Below, one piece after another: positions 1-13,800 of a stretch of DNA of 64,000 nt. This DNA comes from Cafeteria roenbergensis. Its lineage: Eukaryota > Sar > Bigyra > Bicosoecida > Cafeteriaceae. Every line of letters starts with the position of its first letter. Position 1 is the first letter of the stretch. The stretch is taken from contig VLTN01000023.1 in the NCBI GenBank assembly GCA_008330645.1, positions 1 through 64,000 on the forward strand, in the 5' to 3' direction. Under the pieces are notes generated by a model. It was given only the letters and a program-made list of their open reading frames with translations, was not told the DNA's origin and did not search any database. A program made the position numbers and the translations under genes.

Positions 1-1830
1 TTGCCCTGTATGACGATCTCCTGGCCGCCGTTTCGGTCGAAGCCGTCTCCGCCCGCCGGGGCCAGGCGAAGCCGTGATTCGGGCGGGTGGTAGTCCGTTG
101 GTGGTGACCGAGGCCTGCTCGTCGACGGTGATGGACCATGCAGGTCCTCGCCGCGCGACCGTCGGTGGTGCACTGAATCAGCGTGTGCGCCGTGACCACG
201 CTGCAGTCCTGCGCGAGAACTCCGCCGACCCCTTGCCGTACGGTCGCGTTCTGCACCACCGTCGCGAGCCCTCCGAAGTTGCGACCCCTCGATGACACGA
301 CCTCCTGGCGGCCGTGTCGGCGTCCGTGGCGCCCGGCCCGCGGTAGAAGCTCACCACAGGCGGGTGGGTAGTTGGTCGGCATGTCCAGCATGCGGGCGGT
401 GCGCTGGGCGCCGATCTCCAGCTCCCAGACCAGCTCCCGCCCAGTGCCCTCCGTCAAAATGCACACGACCTGCTCGTGCGGCACCGTGACGCGGCAGTCG
501 CGCGCGTGGTATGCGGGCCAGCTCGGGCCGTCCCTGCCGTACATGGCCAGCGGAGCAAGGCCGGCGTGACGTTGCCGTCCGCGTCCAGCTGCGTGACGGG
601 GCCGAAGTTGGCCCCTGAGAGGAGCACCTGCTGCCCCCCTTGGTGTCGGCCATGTCCGCGCCCAGGCGCCGATCTTGGTGATCACAGGCGGCTTGTAGGC
701 AGAGGTGCCCTCCGCCCCGCCGCTCACCGCGGAGAAGCTGGCCGCCGACCGAGACCCTCCAGGAGTGGTTGCGCCCGATGCCGGCGACGAGCGGCACGTG
801 ATCCGGCGGTGGGGAGCGTCCACGGCGACCTGGCACGCCACGCCCCGGTACGGCGCGAAGCCGTCAGGCAGCACGGCCAGCGCGAGGTCGTGGTGGTACT
901 CGGCGACGATGGGGGCCGTGCCGATGGGCCCGAAGTTGTCGCCGAACAGCGTCACTTCGTCGCCGCCCTGCGTCGCCAGCACCAGCTGCGACACGCGCGA
1001 GATGGTGGGGGGCGAATAGGCGAGCGAGCTGGTGAAGACCTCGCTCGACTGGCCGTCTGCCGACACGACGAACTTGAGGCCGGCGCCCACGCCGGGCACG
1101 CTGTCGCAAGCGATGGTCTGTGTGCCCCTCCACGAAGGCGCAGTCCACGGCGCGGTTCTCGGTGCCTGTGACCGGCCCGTACCGCACGATGGGGTGACCG
1201 GCACGCTCTCGACGCCGGTGCCGTCCGCGGATGAGCGAGCGTAGAAGGCCGGCCCGAAGTTCTGCCCGCGCACCACGAACCGCTGCCCGCCCTGCGTGGC
1301 GAAGGCTGCCGCCGACGCGTCCGCGATGAGCGCGCTCGTGACCACGGGGGGCGCGAAGCCGGTCTTGGCCGACGACGTGCGGGAGAAGGGCAGGACATCG
1401 CTCAGGTCGTCGTACACGACCGTCACGCGCCAAATGTGGTTCACGCCCGCGCCCTCCGAAGTCGAGCACACGATGGCCGTGTTGGGCGCGGACTGCCCCC
1501 CGAAGCGGGAGCAGTTGGTGGCCGCGTACTTGGTCCCGCGCACCGGCCCGTACGTGACTTCGTACCGGGTGTACGCGTCCTCGGGTAGCTGGCGGGGTCG
1601 AGAGACGCCGCCTTCTCGCGGGCGATGCGAGCAGCGGTCTTGCCGAGGTTCGTCCAGAGATGACGAGCCGCGCGCCGCCCGCCGTCACGCTCAGGGCGTC
1701 CATGGTGCTGTGGGTTGGCGCGCCAGTCCACGACCTTGCCGTTGTACATGTTCGGGACCGCGGCCGTGGCCGGATCCACGTCCACGTCCCACGCGACCCG
1801 CCTGCGACGTCCGCGGGGAGCGCCGCGAAG
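1..1830 (-). other. IPT/TIG-like repeat tail of the giant gene, with several frame breaks
   Basis: Translations in different minus frames give recurrent elements such as TQGG, RGQNFGP, DNFGP and VPGVGAG, spaced about 110-130 residues apart, with V-x-YGPV between them. These are the signatures of IPT/TIG immunoglobulin-like folds. No single frame stays open through 1-1830; the repeat homology passes from frame to frame at least four times. Either the sequence contains several one-base errors in this GC-rich stretch or the 3' part of the gene is decaying. Confidence 0.5.
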
Positions 1831-4800
1831 CTGTCGACGGAGATGTCGTTCACGTCGCGCACGATGACCAGCACCGGGCGTGACGCCGAGAGCGGGGAGT
1901 CGGCATCGCCGTCGGTCACGGTGACGACGAAGGAGTACTCGGCCTGGTTCTCCCAGTCCAGCGACTCCTGCTTCACAGTGAGCTTGCCTGCTTGGCTGAT
2001 CTCGAACAGCGCGGAGTCGTCGCTCGGGGTGCCGTCAGTTGCGGCGATCGAGAACCGCAGCTGGCCTCGAGCGCTGGTCGGGGCGTCGTCGTCCACCGCC
2101 GCGCAGCTGCCCACCAGGGTGCCGAACTTGGAGCCCTCGAGCACGTTGAAGAAGAAGGCGCTGGTGCCCACGAAGCGGGGCGGCTCGTTCACGTCCAGCA
2201 CGCGCACCTGGACCGGTCGGCGCACAGCGTTGCTGGCGGAGTCGGTGACGACGGCGGTCAGCTCGAAGGCGCGAGCTGCCACGTCCTCGAAGTTGAGCGC
2301 AGCCGGCGAGCCCTTGAACTCCACCGCGCCGCTGATCGGGTCCACCTGGAAGAGGTCCACCGCGGCCTGCTCGCCCTCGAGGGAGTAGCGCAGCACGCTG
2401 CCCTGGTCCGCGCTGTCCACGTCGGTGGCCACAAGCTTGTCGCCGGCCAGCGCAGTGCCCAGCACGCTGTTCTCGGGAACCGTGACGACGAACATGGCGC
2501 TCCCGCCGACCGCGCCGTCCACAAAGGTGGGCGGCTCGTTCAGGTTCACCACGCCCACGGTGACATCCATGCTCCCCGTCAGGGGCAGGTTGCTGTCGGA
2601 GTCAGTGGCGACGACCACCATCTGGTACGTCGAGAACTCGCCCTCGAAGTCGATGGGCCCGTCCACGAGGATCTCGCCCACCTGGCGGAGCTGCACCGAC
2701 GCGCCTGCGTCGGACTGGGCCAGGGCCATCCTGTCTTGCTCGGTGGCCTCGCGGGTGACCATCTTGAAGGGGAAGGGCCGGTTCACGTTGGCGCCGCGAG
2801 GCCCCACCGCGTACTCGAGCGACTGCTTCTGGTAGTTTTGGTCCACTGCAAAGACGGTGCCGATCAGGGTGCCAACGGCGGAGTTCTCGTCCAGGAGGAA
2901 GGGCTCTGCGCGCGAGACAAACCTTGGCCTGCTGTTGCTGTTTGAGAGCTTGATGACCAAATGGTTGACCGTGGACGCCAGATGCGAGTCGGTGATGCGG
3001 ATCATCAGGTCGAACTTGTTGTCGAAGTCAACATCGTTCGGCTTGAACTGCGGCGTCGAAGGGTCGTACGTCTGCGTGCACGTTCCGAGAGCGACCATGG
3101 ACAGCACCCCGGTCGAGGCGTCGATCTTGATCACCTTGGCGCCCGACGAGCACCGGTCTCCGGACAGGATCTCGAACCGGAAGGCGTCGCCGGCGTCCGG
3201 GTCCCGCACCAGGTCCATGATGGAACGGATGTCCTGCACGGTGTTCTCCATGGCCGCGATGGCCGTCCCGTTCTCGCGCAGCATCGGCGGCTCGTTCACG
3301 TTGGAGAGCCGCACCGTCACGCCGCCGCGCTGGCCGAGTTGCCCTTGGAATCCGTGGCGCTCACTGTCAGCGCGAAGAGGTTCTTCCCCTCGAAGTCCAG
3401 GCGGACGGGCTCCGACGTCGGGGACTCGGCCACGCGGAGGCTGCCCGAGGACGGATCGATCGCGAACGGAGCCACACCATCCTCGTTCTCCTCCTGGGAC
3501 GTGATCGAGAAGACCAGCTTGCCTGCGTCGTCCGCGTCCGGGTCGCTCGCCTTCACTGTGCCGACGTGCACGCCAGCTGCCGAGTTTTCGGGCAGCCCTT
3601 CGAACGCCGCGGCGACCACAGACGGCGGCTCCTGCACGTCCAGGATGTTGACGGTCCAAACGGCGTCGGGCGCAGACAGCTTGCCCGCGTCGGTCACGCG
3701 CATCGTGATGCGGTGGCTCTGCACCGCCTCGAAGTCCAAGACGGCCTCATCGACCTCCAGCTGGCCGGTGCGCGCGTTCGCGACCCGGAACACCCCCGCG
3801 GGCACCTGATTCACGACCTCGTACGTGTGCGAGTCGTCGGCGTCCTCGTCCGTGGCCAGGCTTGCCGAGCCGGCGACCACGCTCAGCCGAGGGCTGGTCT
3901 CGTTGATCGAGAACGTGGCCGCGGCCAGGATGGGCCGCTCATTCAGGTCGGCGACCTCCACAGCCACTGTGGCGGTGTCGCTGAGCCCGCCGGCGTCGGT
4001 GACCGACACAACCAGGGTGTACGAGTCGACGACCTCGTGGTTGAGGCCCATGGCGCCCGCGGCCGTCAGGACCAGGCTGCCCGCGCGCCCAGCCTCGAAG
4101 ATGCTGAAGAAGCCCAGCGAGTCGCCGGACTCAATGCGCCAGCGGAGCTTGGCCTCGTCCGATGGACCGTCGGGGTCGGACGCCACCAGGTCGAGGCCCA
4201 GCTGCTGGCCGGCCACGAGCTTGGCCTCCGAGAGCGTGTTCTCGTTCACGGCGCGGGAGGCGTCCTCCAGGCGCGGGGGCTCGTTCGAGTTGAGCACCTC
4301 CACGCGCACCGGCGTCTCGGCGCAGAGCGCGGGTGCCCCCGAGTCGCACACCTGGGCCACCAGGCTGAAGGCGTTCAAGTCCTTGTTCTCGAAGTCCATG
4401 CGCCCGAAGTCCGCCACGGACACCTGGCCGGTCACCGCGTCGATGGCGAAGATGCCGAGGCTGTTTCCGGACTTGAGGCTCCAGCGCAGGCGCGCCCAAT
4501 CCGCCGTTGCGGACGCCACGTCCTCGTCCGTGGCGGAGATTCGGTCCACCAGCCCGCTGGCGCTGACCAGAACCGTTCCCACGGGCGCCAGCTCCTCGAC
4601 CTGAAGCACGTAGCCGCCGGGCGGCACCACGATGGAGGGCGCGTCGTTGGCGTCGACGAGGCTGATGGTGACCGTGGCGGTGGCTGTCAGGGGCGTCGGC
4701 TGCACGTCGTCGCGCGCCTGCAGCGTGAGCGTGTACGCGGGCTTGGCCTCGAAGTTCAGGCTGGCCTCGTCGCGCACCTCCAGCTGCCCGGAGCACGGAT

Positions 4801-7800
4801 CGACCTTGAACAGGGCGACGCCGTCGCCCCCCACGATGGAGTACAGCAGCTGCTGCCGCACGCCCAGAACGGGGTGGGCGTTGTCGGGGTCTGTGCCCGT
4901 GACGGGCGCCCCGACCTTGCCCGGAGCCAGCGTGTTCTCCCGCACCGAGCGAACGGCGTCGAACAGCACCGGCGCCTCGTTCACGTCGGTGACGTCCACC
5001 GTGACCGTGGCCCGGGCAGTCAGCCCGCCGCCGTCGGTGGCCCGCACCACCAGCTGGTACTTGGACTTCTCCAGCGACTCGAAGTTGAGGTCGCCCGCCG
5101 TCCCGTTGAGCACGCGCAGGCTGCCGGACGAAGGCTCGATCCCGAACACGCTCGAGCCGCTGCCCCCCGTGATGGCGTAGGCGAGCTCGCCCCACTGGCC
5201 TGCGTCGACGTCGGACCCAAGGATGGGCCCGCCCACCAGCACCTCGCCCGTGGCCGAGTTCTCCGCAACGGTGCGCACCACTGCGGCGAGGGAAGGAGCC
5301 TCGTTGACGTCCTCGACCGCGACGTGGACCAGCGCCGAGGCAGACAGCTGGGGGGTGCCGTTGTCCGTTGCCGTCACAACCAGGGTCCACTCGGCAGCCT
5401 GCTCGTGGTTCAGCCCGTCCTGCTTGACCGACAGCACGCCGGTGGAAGGCGCCACATCGAACAGCTTCGCGCCCTCGAACGAGTTCCCGTCCAGCGCGAC
5501 GGAGAACGTCAGCGCCTGCTTCGCGAGGGTGTCCGGATCGGTCGCCATGCCGGCGATGGACTGGAGAACGGCGGCCGCTGAGCCGGGCAGCGTGTTCTCC
5601 GCCACCGTGAGGCACGCAGCGAAGGCCTGCGCCGAGCCGGGCAGGCAGCTGGAGGTGGCCCAGGTCACGCGCTCGTTCACATCCTGGACCTGCACCATCA
5701 CGACGCCCGCAGCCCGCTTGGCCGGAGCGCCCGAGTCCGTCACCAGCACCTCGAACCCGAACTCGCGCTGCGCCTCGAAGTCGGGCGACGCGGCCGCGAT
5801 CCGGACGGAGCCGTCCTCGACCACGGCGAACACCCCTTCGGCGCTGGACTGGGCGGTGTCGAAGCACAGCGAGCTGAACTGCAGGGCCGACGACGCGGCG
5901 GCGACGCCAACGCGGGTGGGCAGCAAGGCGGGCCCGTGCGCAGCGTCAGCGCCGTCCTGGAAGGACACCAGCAGGCCCTCCGACAGCTGCTCCGACTCAC
6001 CGCGCCCGAGGGTGACCAGGCCTTGGCTGGACACGCTGAACCAGAAGCTGCGGAACTCGCGCGTGCTCAGCGCCGCGGGAGTGGGCGCGCTCGCCACCTG
6101 GAAGCACGACGGGCTGCACTTCTCGATGGTGGAGTGGGCGTTGTTCAGGGCGCCGACGGTCAGCTGGTAGAAGAAGCCGGTGGGAGCCTTGTACAGCTCG
6201 TCGGTGGGAGCCATGACCGACAGGGCGATGCGGGCCTGGGCCGCGCCGCGCACCCGGACAGCGCCGCCCAGCTGGACGGAGCCGCTTGGCTTGGCGGCGA
6301 GCGGCGCAAAGTAGTACTTGCCAATCGTGGACGCCTGGCTCGCCCAGCAGTTGGGCCTGCCCATCTTGAACGTGTGGCGGTCCCGGGCGTCGTCGTCGAC
6401 GACGCGCAGCGGGGACGAAACCTGCGCCCCAGGCGCGAGGTTCTCGGGCACTTGCAGCACGACATCCGCCAGCGCAGGGGCGTCGTTGACGTCGTTCACC
6501 AGCACCGACAGCTGACGCTCGTCAACCAGCCCCCCCGCGTCCGACACGCGCACCCCGATCGAGTACGACGACGTCGTCTCGCGGTCGATGTCCAGCGACG
6601 CCACCGACACTGCGCCCGTCGACGCGTCGATGGCGAAGTGGCCCGCCTTGTTCCCGTCGCCGAAGAAGGCGAACGTCAGCAGGTCGTCGGCGTCCACGTC
6701 GCGGGCCGCCACGGTGCCGACCACGCCTCCCACGGAGGCCGGGTTCTCGTCGACGGCCATGGTCAGGCTGGCCGCGTCGATGACGGGGCGCTCGTTCACG
6801 TCCACGACGGTCACGGTGACGACGGTGGACGCCTTGAGGAAGCCGTCGCTGACCTGGACGACGAGGGAGTAGGAGGTGCGGTCCTCGAAGTCGATGATGG
6901 GCCGGGCCACCCGCAGCTCGGCATAGTTGTGACCGCTTGCGGATGCAACCGTGGTGAGCTTGAAGGTGTCGGCGTAGTTGCCGTCCAGAATCGTGTACGA
7001 GAGCTCGTTGTCCTGGTCGTTGTCGCTGCCTTCGATGGTGGCCACAAGCGTGTTCGCCGCGGCCAGTTCACGAACAGAGCCAAACACACTTGCAGGAAGC
7101 GTGGGCGGGTCGTTGTAGGGCACCACCGAAACGACCACCTGGGTGGTTGCCATCAGGCCACCTATGCCGTTGTCCTGCGCCGTGGCGGTGCAAGTGTAGA
7201 CTCCGCCTTGCGGCAAGTACTCCGACGGTGTAGCCACAGCCGCAGCGGTCTTGCGGGCCACGAAGACCTTGCCTGTCGAAGGGTTGATGCCGAGATCAGA
7301 TGCCTGCCCGCCTTCGGGCGCCGAGTCCACCCGGAGAGTGAAGCGAAGCGTGTCTGCCTTGTCTGGATCCGCGGCCGACACAATGTCCACCTCTTCCTGG
7401 AAATTTGCGTTCTCTGCAACTTGGAAGGAGTAGGACTTGTGCGCGAACGTTGGCGCTTCGTTCACATCCGTCACCAGCACGTTGATCGCCGCCTCCCCCG
7501 TCGCACCACTCGAATCCGTCACCCGCACCCGGACGACCGCTTCCGGGGCAGCCTCGTGGTCCAGCTCTGCAGCAGCCGTCGTCGAGAGCACACCGCTGGT
7601 TGGGTCGATGGCGAACGCCCCGGGGGCGGATGAGCTCACGATGGAGAATGCGAACGGCGAGCTGTACGGGGTGTCCTTCGCGTCCACGTCCGTCGCCACC
7701 AGTGGGAGGCCGCAAGAAGTCGATGGCGAGTTCTCGGGCACGCTTCGGCGCTGGTCGGCAATCACAGGCGCCTCATTCACGTCCGCCACCGAGATGTGAA

Positions 7801-10800
7801 GCTGGCTCTCCGCGGACAGCCCGGCCTTGTCGGTCACCCGAACGAGCAAGCTGTGCTTGGCGCTGGTCTCGAAGTCGATGCCCGCCTGGCGCACCTCCAC
7901 CGCTCCATCCGCGCTGAGCATGCGGAAGAAGGAGCCAGGAGACTGGGACACGATCGCGTACGACAGCACGTCATCCGCGTCCACGTCGCGGGCCCGAGAC
8001 GCTGTGCCTTCGATGGCAAAGCCAATCGGGGAATTTTCCGCAACCACTACGGTGTGCTCCGCCAGAGTGGGGGCCTCGTTGACATCCACGAGCTGAACCG
8101 TGATCGTGGCCTCGTCGGACAGGGGGCGGACCTTGTCAGAGTCTGTGACTCGGACCGTGACGAAGAGCTTGCTCCGGGTCTCGAAGTCGAGCGCGGCGCC
8201 AGTGGCCACAGTCAGTTGGCCCACAGGCGAAACAAGGAACGCAGCGGCGTCCTGGCCCCCGACGATGGCGAATGTGAGCGAGTTCCCTGCGTCCACGTCG
8301 CTGGCGGCGAGCAAAGAGCCGACGAGCTGTCCAGCCAGCGAGTTCTCGTTGACCGACCGCTGCTGGTCCTCGATGACGGGCGCCTCGTTGATGTCCCTCA
8401 CAGTGACGGTCACAATGCCCCACGACGACAGAGGAGGACCGCTGGGCTTTCCGTTGTCCGTCACGGTGACGTTGAGGACATACTTGGCCGTGGTCTCGAA
8501 GTCGATCGCTGCGCGCTGCACGGACAGGACTCCGGAGCTCGAGTCGAGCGCAAGCACCTGGCCCACGTTGCCGCTCGCAATCGCATACGACAGCACCGAG
8601 CCGGCGTCCACGTCTTCGCCTCGAAGAGCGCTCCCCACGGCCGTGCCCGCTGCTGAGTTCTCGTCGACAGTGGCAGCGGAGTCCTTCAGGGAGGGCGGCT
8701 CGTTGACGTCGACAATGCGGATTGTCAACACGGCGCTGGCAGACAGGCGCGCTGGCCCTGGTACGACGCCGCCATCGTCCGTGACTGTTACTTGCAGTGA
8801 GTACTCCTTCGTCGTCTCGAAGTCGAGCGCGGCACGGGCGACTTTGACCTGCCCCGAGCACCCGTCGATCTTGAACATGCCGTCATCGTTGCCGCTCGTG
8901 ATGGCGAATGAGAGGGTCTGGCCGGCGTCTTGATCGGACGCGGGGAGGATGTCGCCGACCGGCGTGTTCACTGGCGAGTTTTCCTCGACCTGGCGCTCCG
9001 CATCGGCGATGACGGGCCGCTCGTTGGCGTCCGTGACCGAGACTACCACCGTTTTCGTGACGGCTAAGGTCCCAGGCAGCTTGCCTGCAGGGGGAACGTC
9101 GCTCACGCGCAACTGTAGGGAGAACCTGTTCGAACCGGAGACGCCCTCGAAGTCCAGTGGAGCGGCCCCCAGCACCACCTTGGTGCCGTCGATGCGGAAC
9201 CAGTCCTCGCTCGGCCCGTTTCCCCCGACGATGCTCACAACGTGCGAGTCCATGGGATCGGGGTCCGTGATGACCAGGGCACTTCCGACTTGCGATCCTG
9301 CACCGGCCGTTTCGCTCACGCTGAGGGACTCGGTCAGCAATGCCGGCGGCTCGTTCACATCTTCGACAGCAATGCGCACCTTTCCTTCCTTGGAGAGCGA
9401 CGGCACTCCGTTGTCTGTGGCCGTGATGCCCACCTCCCACGCTGCCTTGGCCTCGAAGTTGAGGGCGTTCTGCAGCAGGCTGACAACGCCCGACGTCGCT
9501 CCGACCGCGAAGACGGCCTTGTCATTGGCGGAGTTCCCCACGGGCCCAACGGTAAACGAGAGGGTCTGCTCTGTCAAAACGTCTGGATCCGAAGCTTGGG
9601 CGCGCACGGACCCCAGTGTGGCGGCGGATGAGGCCGGAAGGGTGTTCTCCGGAACAGAGAAGCACGCGATGAACGAGCCAGTCGTGTTTGGACAAGGCAC
9701 GGTGGCCCAAGACATCACCTCGTTGACGTCACTGACCTGGATGACGACGGCTGCAGACGAGGACAGCGACGGGGTGCCGTCGTCGGTGGCAATGAGCTCG
9801 AAGCCGAACTCGCGCTGCGCCTCGAAGTTTGTCGATACGTCCGACACAAGGATGTTCCCGTCCCGACTGACCTTGAAGGCATCTGCGCTGGAGCTTGCCG
9901 CCAGGGGCTCAAAGCACGCGGGACTGACCTGCACTGGCGCCTGGGCGCTGGAGGCCCCAACGCCGAATCGCATCCCGACCGGCCCGTTCTCGGTTTCGTC
10001 GACCCACTGCGCGATGACCGCATCGCTACCTGTGGCCCGAGCAAGGGTTACCACGCGCCTGCCGGTGTCTGACGCGTCGATCTCGAGGACCAACCGGGTA
10101 CTGCCTCGAGTGTGCACGAGGAGCAGGCCGGCGGCGGCAGAGTCGGTTGGCACGAGATCCGCAACATCGACTCCTCCGCCAGTCGTCACCGACACGCGCC
10201 GAAGCGACGCACCTGACCCTGTTCCGCCGAGCCCGAGAGTGAGCTCGTACGATGGCCCAGTGGGGGGAGCGTACTCCGCGTCTCCTTCGGCGTGGTCGCG
10301 CATGACGATGACGGCGCCCGTCGCAGCCTTGACCGAGAAGTCAACGCTGCGCACTGCGCCCACGGGCTTGACCACGAACGGCGAATACTCCCTTGCGCCG
10401 GGCTTGGACATCTGCACGCCCCAGCAGTTGGGCCTGCCCATGGAGTAGGAAACGGCGTCAGAGGTGTCCTGGTCCTTGGCGCGGATGCCCACGGACACAA
10501 CCGTGCCGCGAGGACTGTTTTCGGCCACAGTCACGGCGGAGACTCCAAGCACGGGAGCGTCGTTGACGTCGTTCACCAGCACCGACAGCTGACGCTCGTC
10601 AACCAGCCCCCCCGCGTCCGACACGCGCACCCCGATCGAGTACGACGACGTCGTCTCGCGGTCGATGTCCAGCGACGCCACCGACACTGCGCCCGTCGAC
10701 GCGTCGATGGCAAAGTGGCCCGCCTTGTTCCCGTCGCCGAAGAAGGCGAACGTCAGCAGGTCGTCGGCGTCCACGTCGCGGGCCGCCACGGTGCCGACCA

Positions 10801-13800
10801 CGCCTCCCACGGAGGCCGGGTTCTCGTCGACGGCCATGGTCAGGCTGGCCGCGTCGATGATGGGGCGCTCGTTCACGCCCACGACGGACACGGTGACGAC
10901 GGTGGACGCCTTGAGGAAGCCGTCGCTGACCTGGACGACGAGGGAGTAGGAGGTGCGGTCCTCGAAGTCGATGATGGGCCGGGCCACCCGCAGCTCGGCT
11001 TTGTTGGAGGATCCGTCCGTGCTCACCACCGTTGTGAGCTTGAAGGTGTCGGCGTAGTTGCCGTCCAGAATTGCGTAGGTCAGCTTGTTGCGGTCCTTTT
11101 CGTCGTACTCGGTGGCCTGCAGCTCGAGGGCCAGCGTGTTGGCGGCGCAGTTCTCGCTCACGCTTGCCGAGTACTCCGCCTCCAACTCGGGCGGGTCGTT
11201 GTTCTCGATCACGGTCACCCTGACAGCTGCGGTGTCCTGCAGGAGCCCTGTCCCGTCGTCGGTCACTGTCACCTGCAGCGTGTAGACGTTCCCCTCGGGA
11301 AGGTACTTGCTCAGGCGCGTGCCGGGTGGGTCCGTCGCGAGGCCCGTATCCTTCGCAACGGTGAGCGCGCCCGTTGCGGGGTTGATCGCGAAGTCCTCGG
11401 CCCCGGCGGCTGCCATGGTCCCGGTCGACACGACGCGCATCGACCATGTCAGGACGTCGCCGTCGTCGACGTCGGCGGCGCTGACGAAGTCGACCTGGGT
11501 GCCCATCACGGCGTTCTCGGCCACCTTGAACTCGAACGTGTCCTCGGCCATTGAGGGTGCCTCGTTCACGTCGCGAACCGTCACAGAGACCTGCGCGGTG
11601 GAGGTCAGACCCTGAGTGTCCTCCACCTGCACGCTGAGCACGATGAGGCCCGCGCTCTCGTGGTCCAGAGCGGACCCCGCCGCCGTGCTGAGCTGCCCGC
11701 TCGTGCTGTTGATCGCGAACTGGGTCGCAGCGCCCCCGCTCAGCAGAGAGAACGTCAGCGCGCCCTTGTCGGCGGCGTCGGGGTCGCTTGCGATGAGCGG
11801 CTCCCCAACGGGCGCGCCGGGGGCGTTCTCGTCCACGGCCCGAGCCTGTGCCAAGAGCGTGGGGGGCTCGTTGACGTCCTGAAGTTCGATGGTGATCACC
11901 CCCTGGTCAGCCAGGCCATCGATGTCCGTGACTCGGACCCAGACCCTGTGCACGGGCACGGTCTCGAAGTCGAGGAGCGCGCTCTTGACCTCGATGGAGC
12001 CGTCCGCCGCGAGCACGCGGAAGATGGGGCGGTCCGGCTCCTGCTTGACCAGCTCGTACTGGAGGCGGTCGCCTGCGTCGGGGTCGGTCGCGAGGCTGGC
12101 CGTGCCCGGCACCGTCGCGCCCACGCCGGCGGACTCGGCAATTTCCACCGTGGCGTCGGGCATGGTGGGCGCCTCGTTCTGGTTCAGCACGTTCACCACT
12201 ATGGTGGCCTTGGTCTGAAGCGAGGGCGATGCACTGTCACTTGCGGTCACTTCCACGGCGTACTCTGTTTTGGACTCGAAGTCGAAGCTCGCCGCAATGG
12301 AGCTTGTGAGCTGCCCGTTGGAGCTCAGGGTGAAGGAGGCTGCGTCTGGCCCGCCAGAGAGCTCGAAAGAAACGGTCTGATCCGCGTCGGGGTCGCTTGC
12401 GTCGAGTCTTGCGCCGATTGCAGAGCCTGCAGCAGAGTTTTCAAGGATGCTCCGTTGCTGGGCCAAGAACACCGGCGGCTCGTTGACGTCCAGCACCGAG
12501 ACCTCGACATCTGCCTCGCCGAAGAGATGGGGACCGTTGGGCTTTCCGTCGTCCGTGGCCCTCACCCGCAGCGTGAAGGCCTTGACGCTCTCGAAGTCGA
12601 GCGCCGCGCTGCTGGCCACCGAGATCTGCCCAGTCGTGGAATCAATGGCAAAGGCGCTCCCGGTGTTGCCTCCCACGATGCTATAGGCCAGCACCGAGCG
12701 CTCGGGGTCGGTTCCGGTGACTGCTGCCCCGACTGGGGTGCCCTGGGCAGAGTTCTCCGCGATGCTCGCCGCTGCGTCCTGGAGGGTGGGCGGCTCGTTC
12801 ACGTCGATGACGCTGATGGTGACCGTCGCCGTGTCGGCCAGCCGTGCCGGGCCTGGCTCTGCAGCCCCGTCGTCCTGGACCTGCACCGTGAGCGTGTAGC
12901 TCGACTTGGTCTCGAAGTCGAGGCCCTTGTCCTCGTCCACCTTGATTTGGCCGGAGCAGGGGTCGATCTTGAACTTGCCGTCCTCGTTGCCGGCAGTGAT
13001 GCGGAACGCGAGCAGCTGCCCTTGGTCTGGGTCACTCGCTTCCAGAGGAGCTCCCACCGGTGCGCTCGTAAGCGAGTTCTCTTCGATGCTCCTCGCCTGG
13101 TCAAGCATGACAGGGGGCTCGTTGCGATCGAGGACCACGACTCGCACGTTGGCGGAAGCCGAAAGCGGCGGAGTGCCGCTGTCGACGACCTTGATCCCAA
13201 GCGTGAACGACGTGGCGCCCGATTCACCCTCGAAGTCCAGAGCTGCGTTGGCGAGCTTCAGCGTGCTGCCGTCCAGCACGAAGTGCGGCGCATCAGCAGG
13301 GCCGTTCCCGGACGTGATGGTCACCGAGTGTGTGTCAGACGCGTCCTGATCGGCGATGACGATCCGGCCCACAGCAACGCCGCTCGCCTCGGTCTCCGGA
13401 AGGTCCAGGCTGGTGGTGACGATGGCCGATGCCTCGTTCACGTCCATGACCTTGACGGAGACGGTTGCCGACGCAGACAGCCCCTCCCTGTCGGTGCAGA
13501 CCACGGTCAGCTGGTGCGAATCTGCAGTCTCGAAGTCGACTTGCCCAGAGACTCGGATTTGACCATTTGAAGGCCCGATAGCAAAGGCCGTCGAGTCCTT
13601 CGAAAAGCTGAACGTCAGGGCGTCGTTCGTGTCTTGATCTGTGCAGCTCGCTGTGGCGACCAAAGTATCAGCGGCCACGTTCTCATCCACCTGTGCGAAT
13701 TCCGGGCCGGAGTACACCGGCTTCTCCCACACGTTGGACACTTGGATCACCCAATCCGTCGTGGCGACTGCCTGCCTGACATCTTGTGCCTCGATCGTGA

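Noticed and set aside
3566-5581. Long open frames on the plus strand opposite the cadherin gene
   Set aside because: They mirror the strongly patterned cadherin frame on the minus strand and show no domain; expected in GC-rich DNA.
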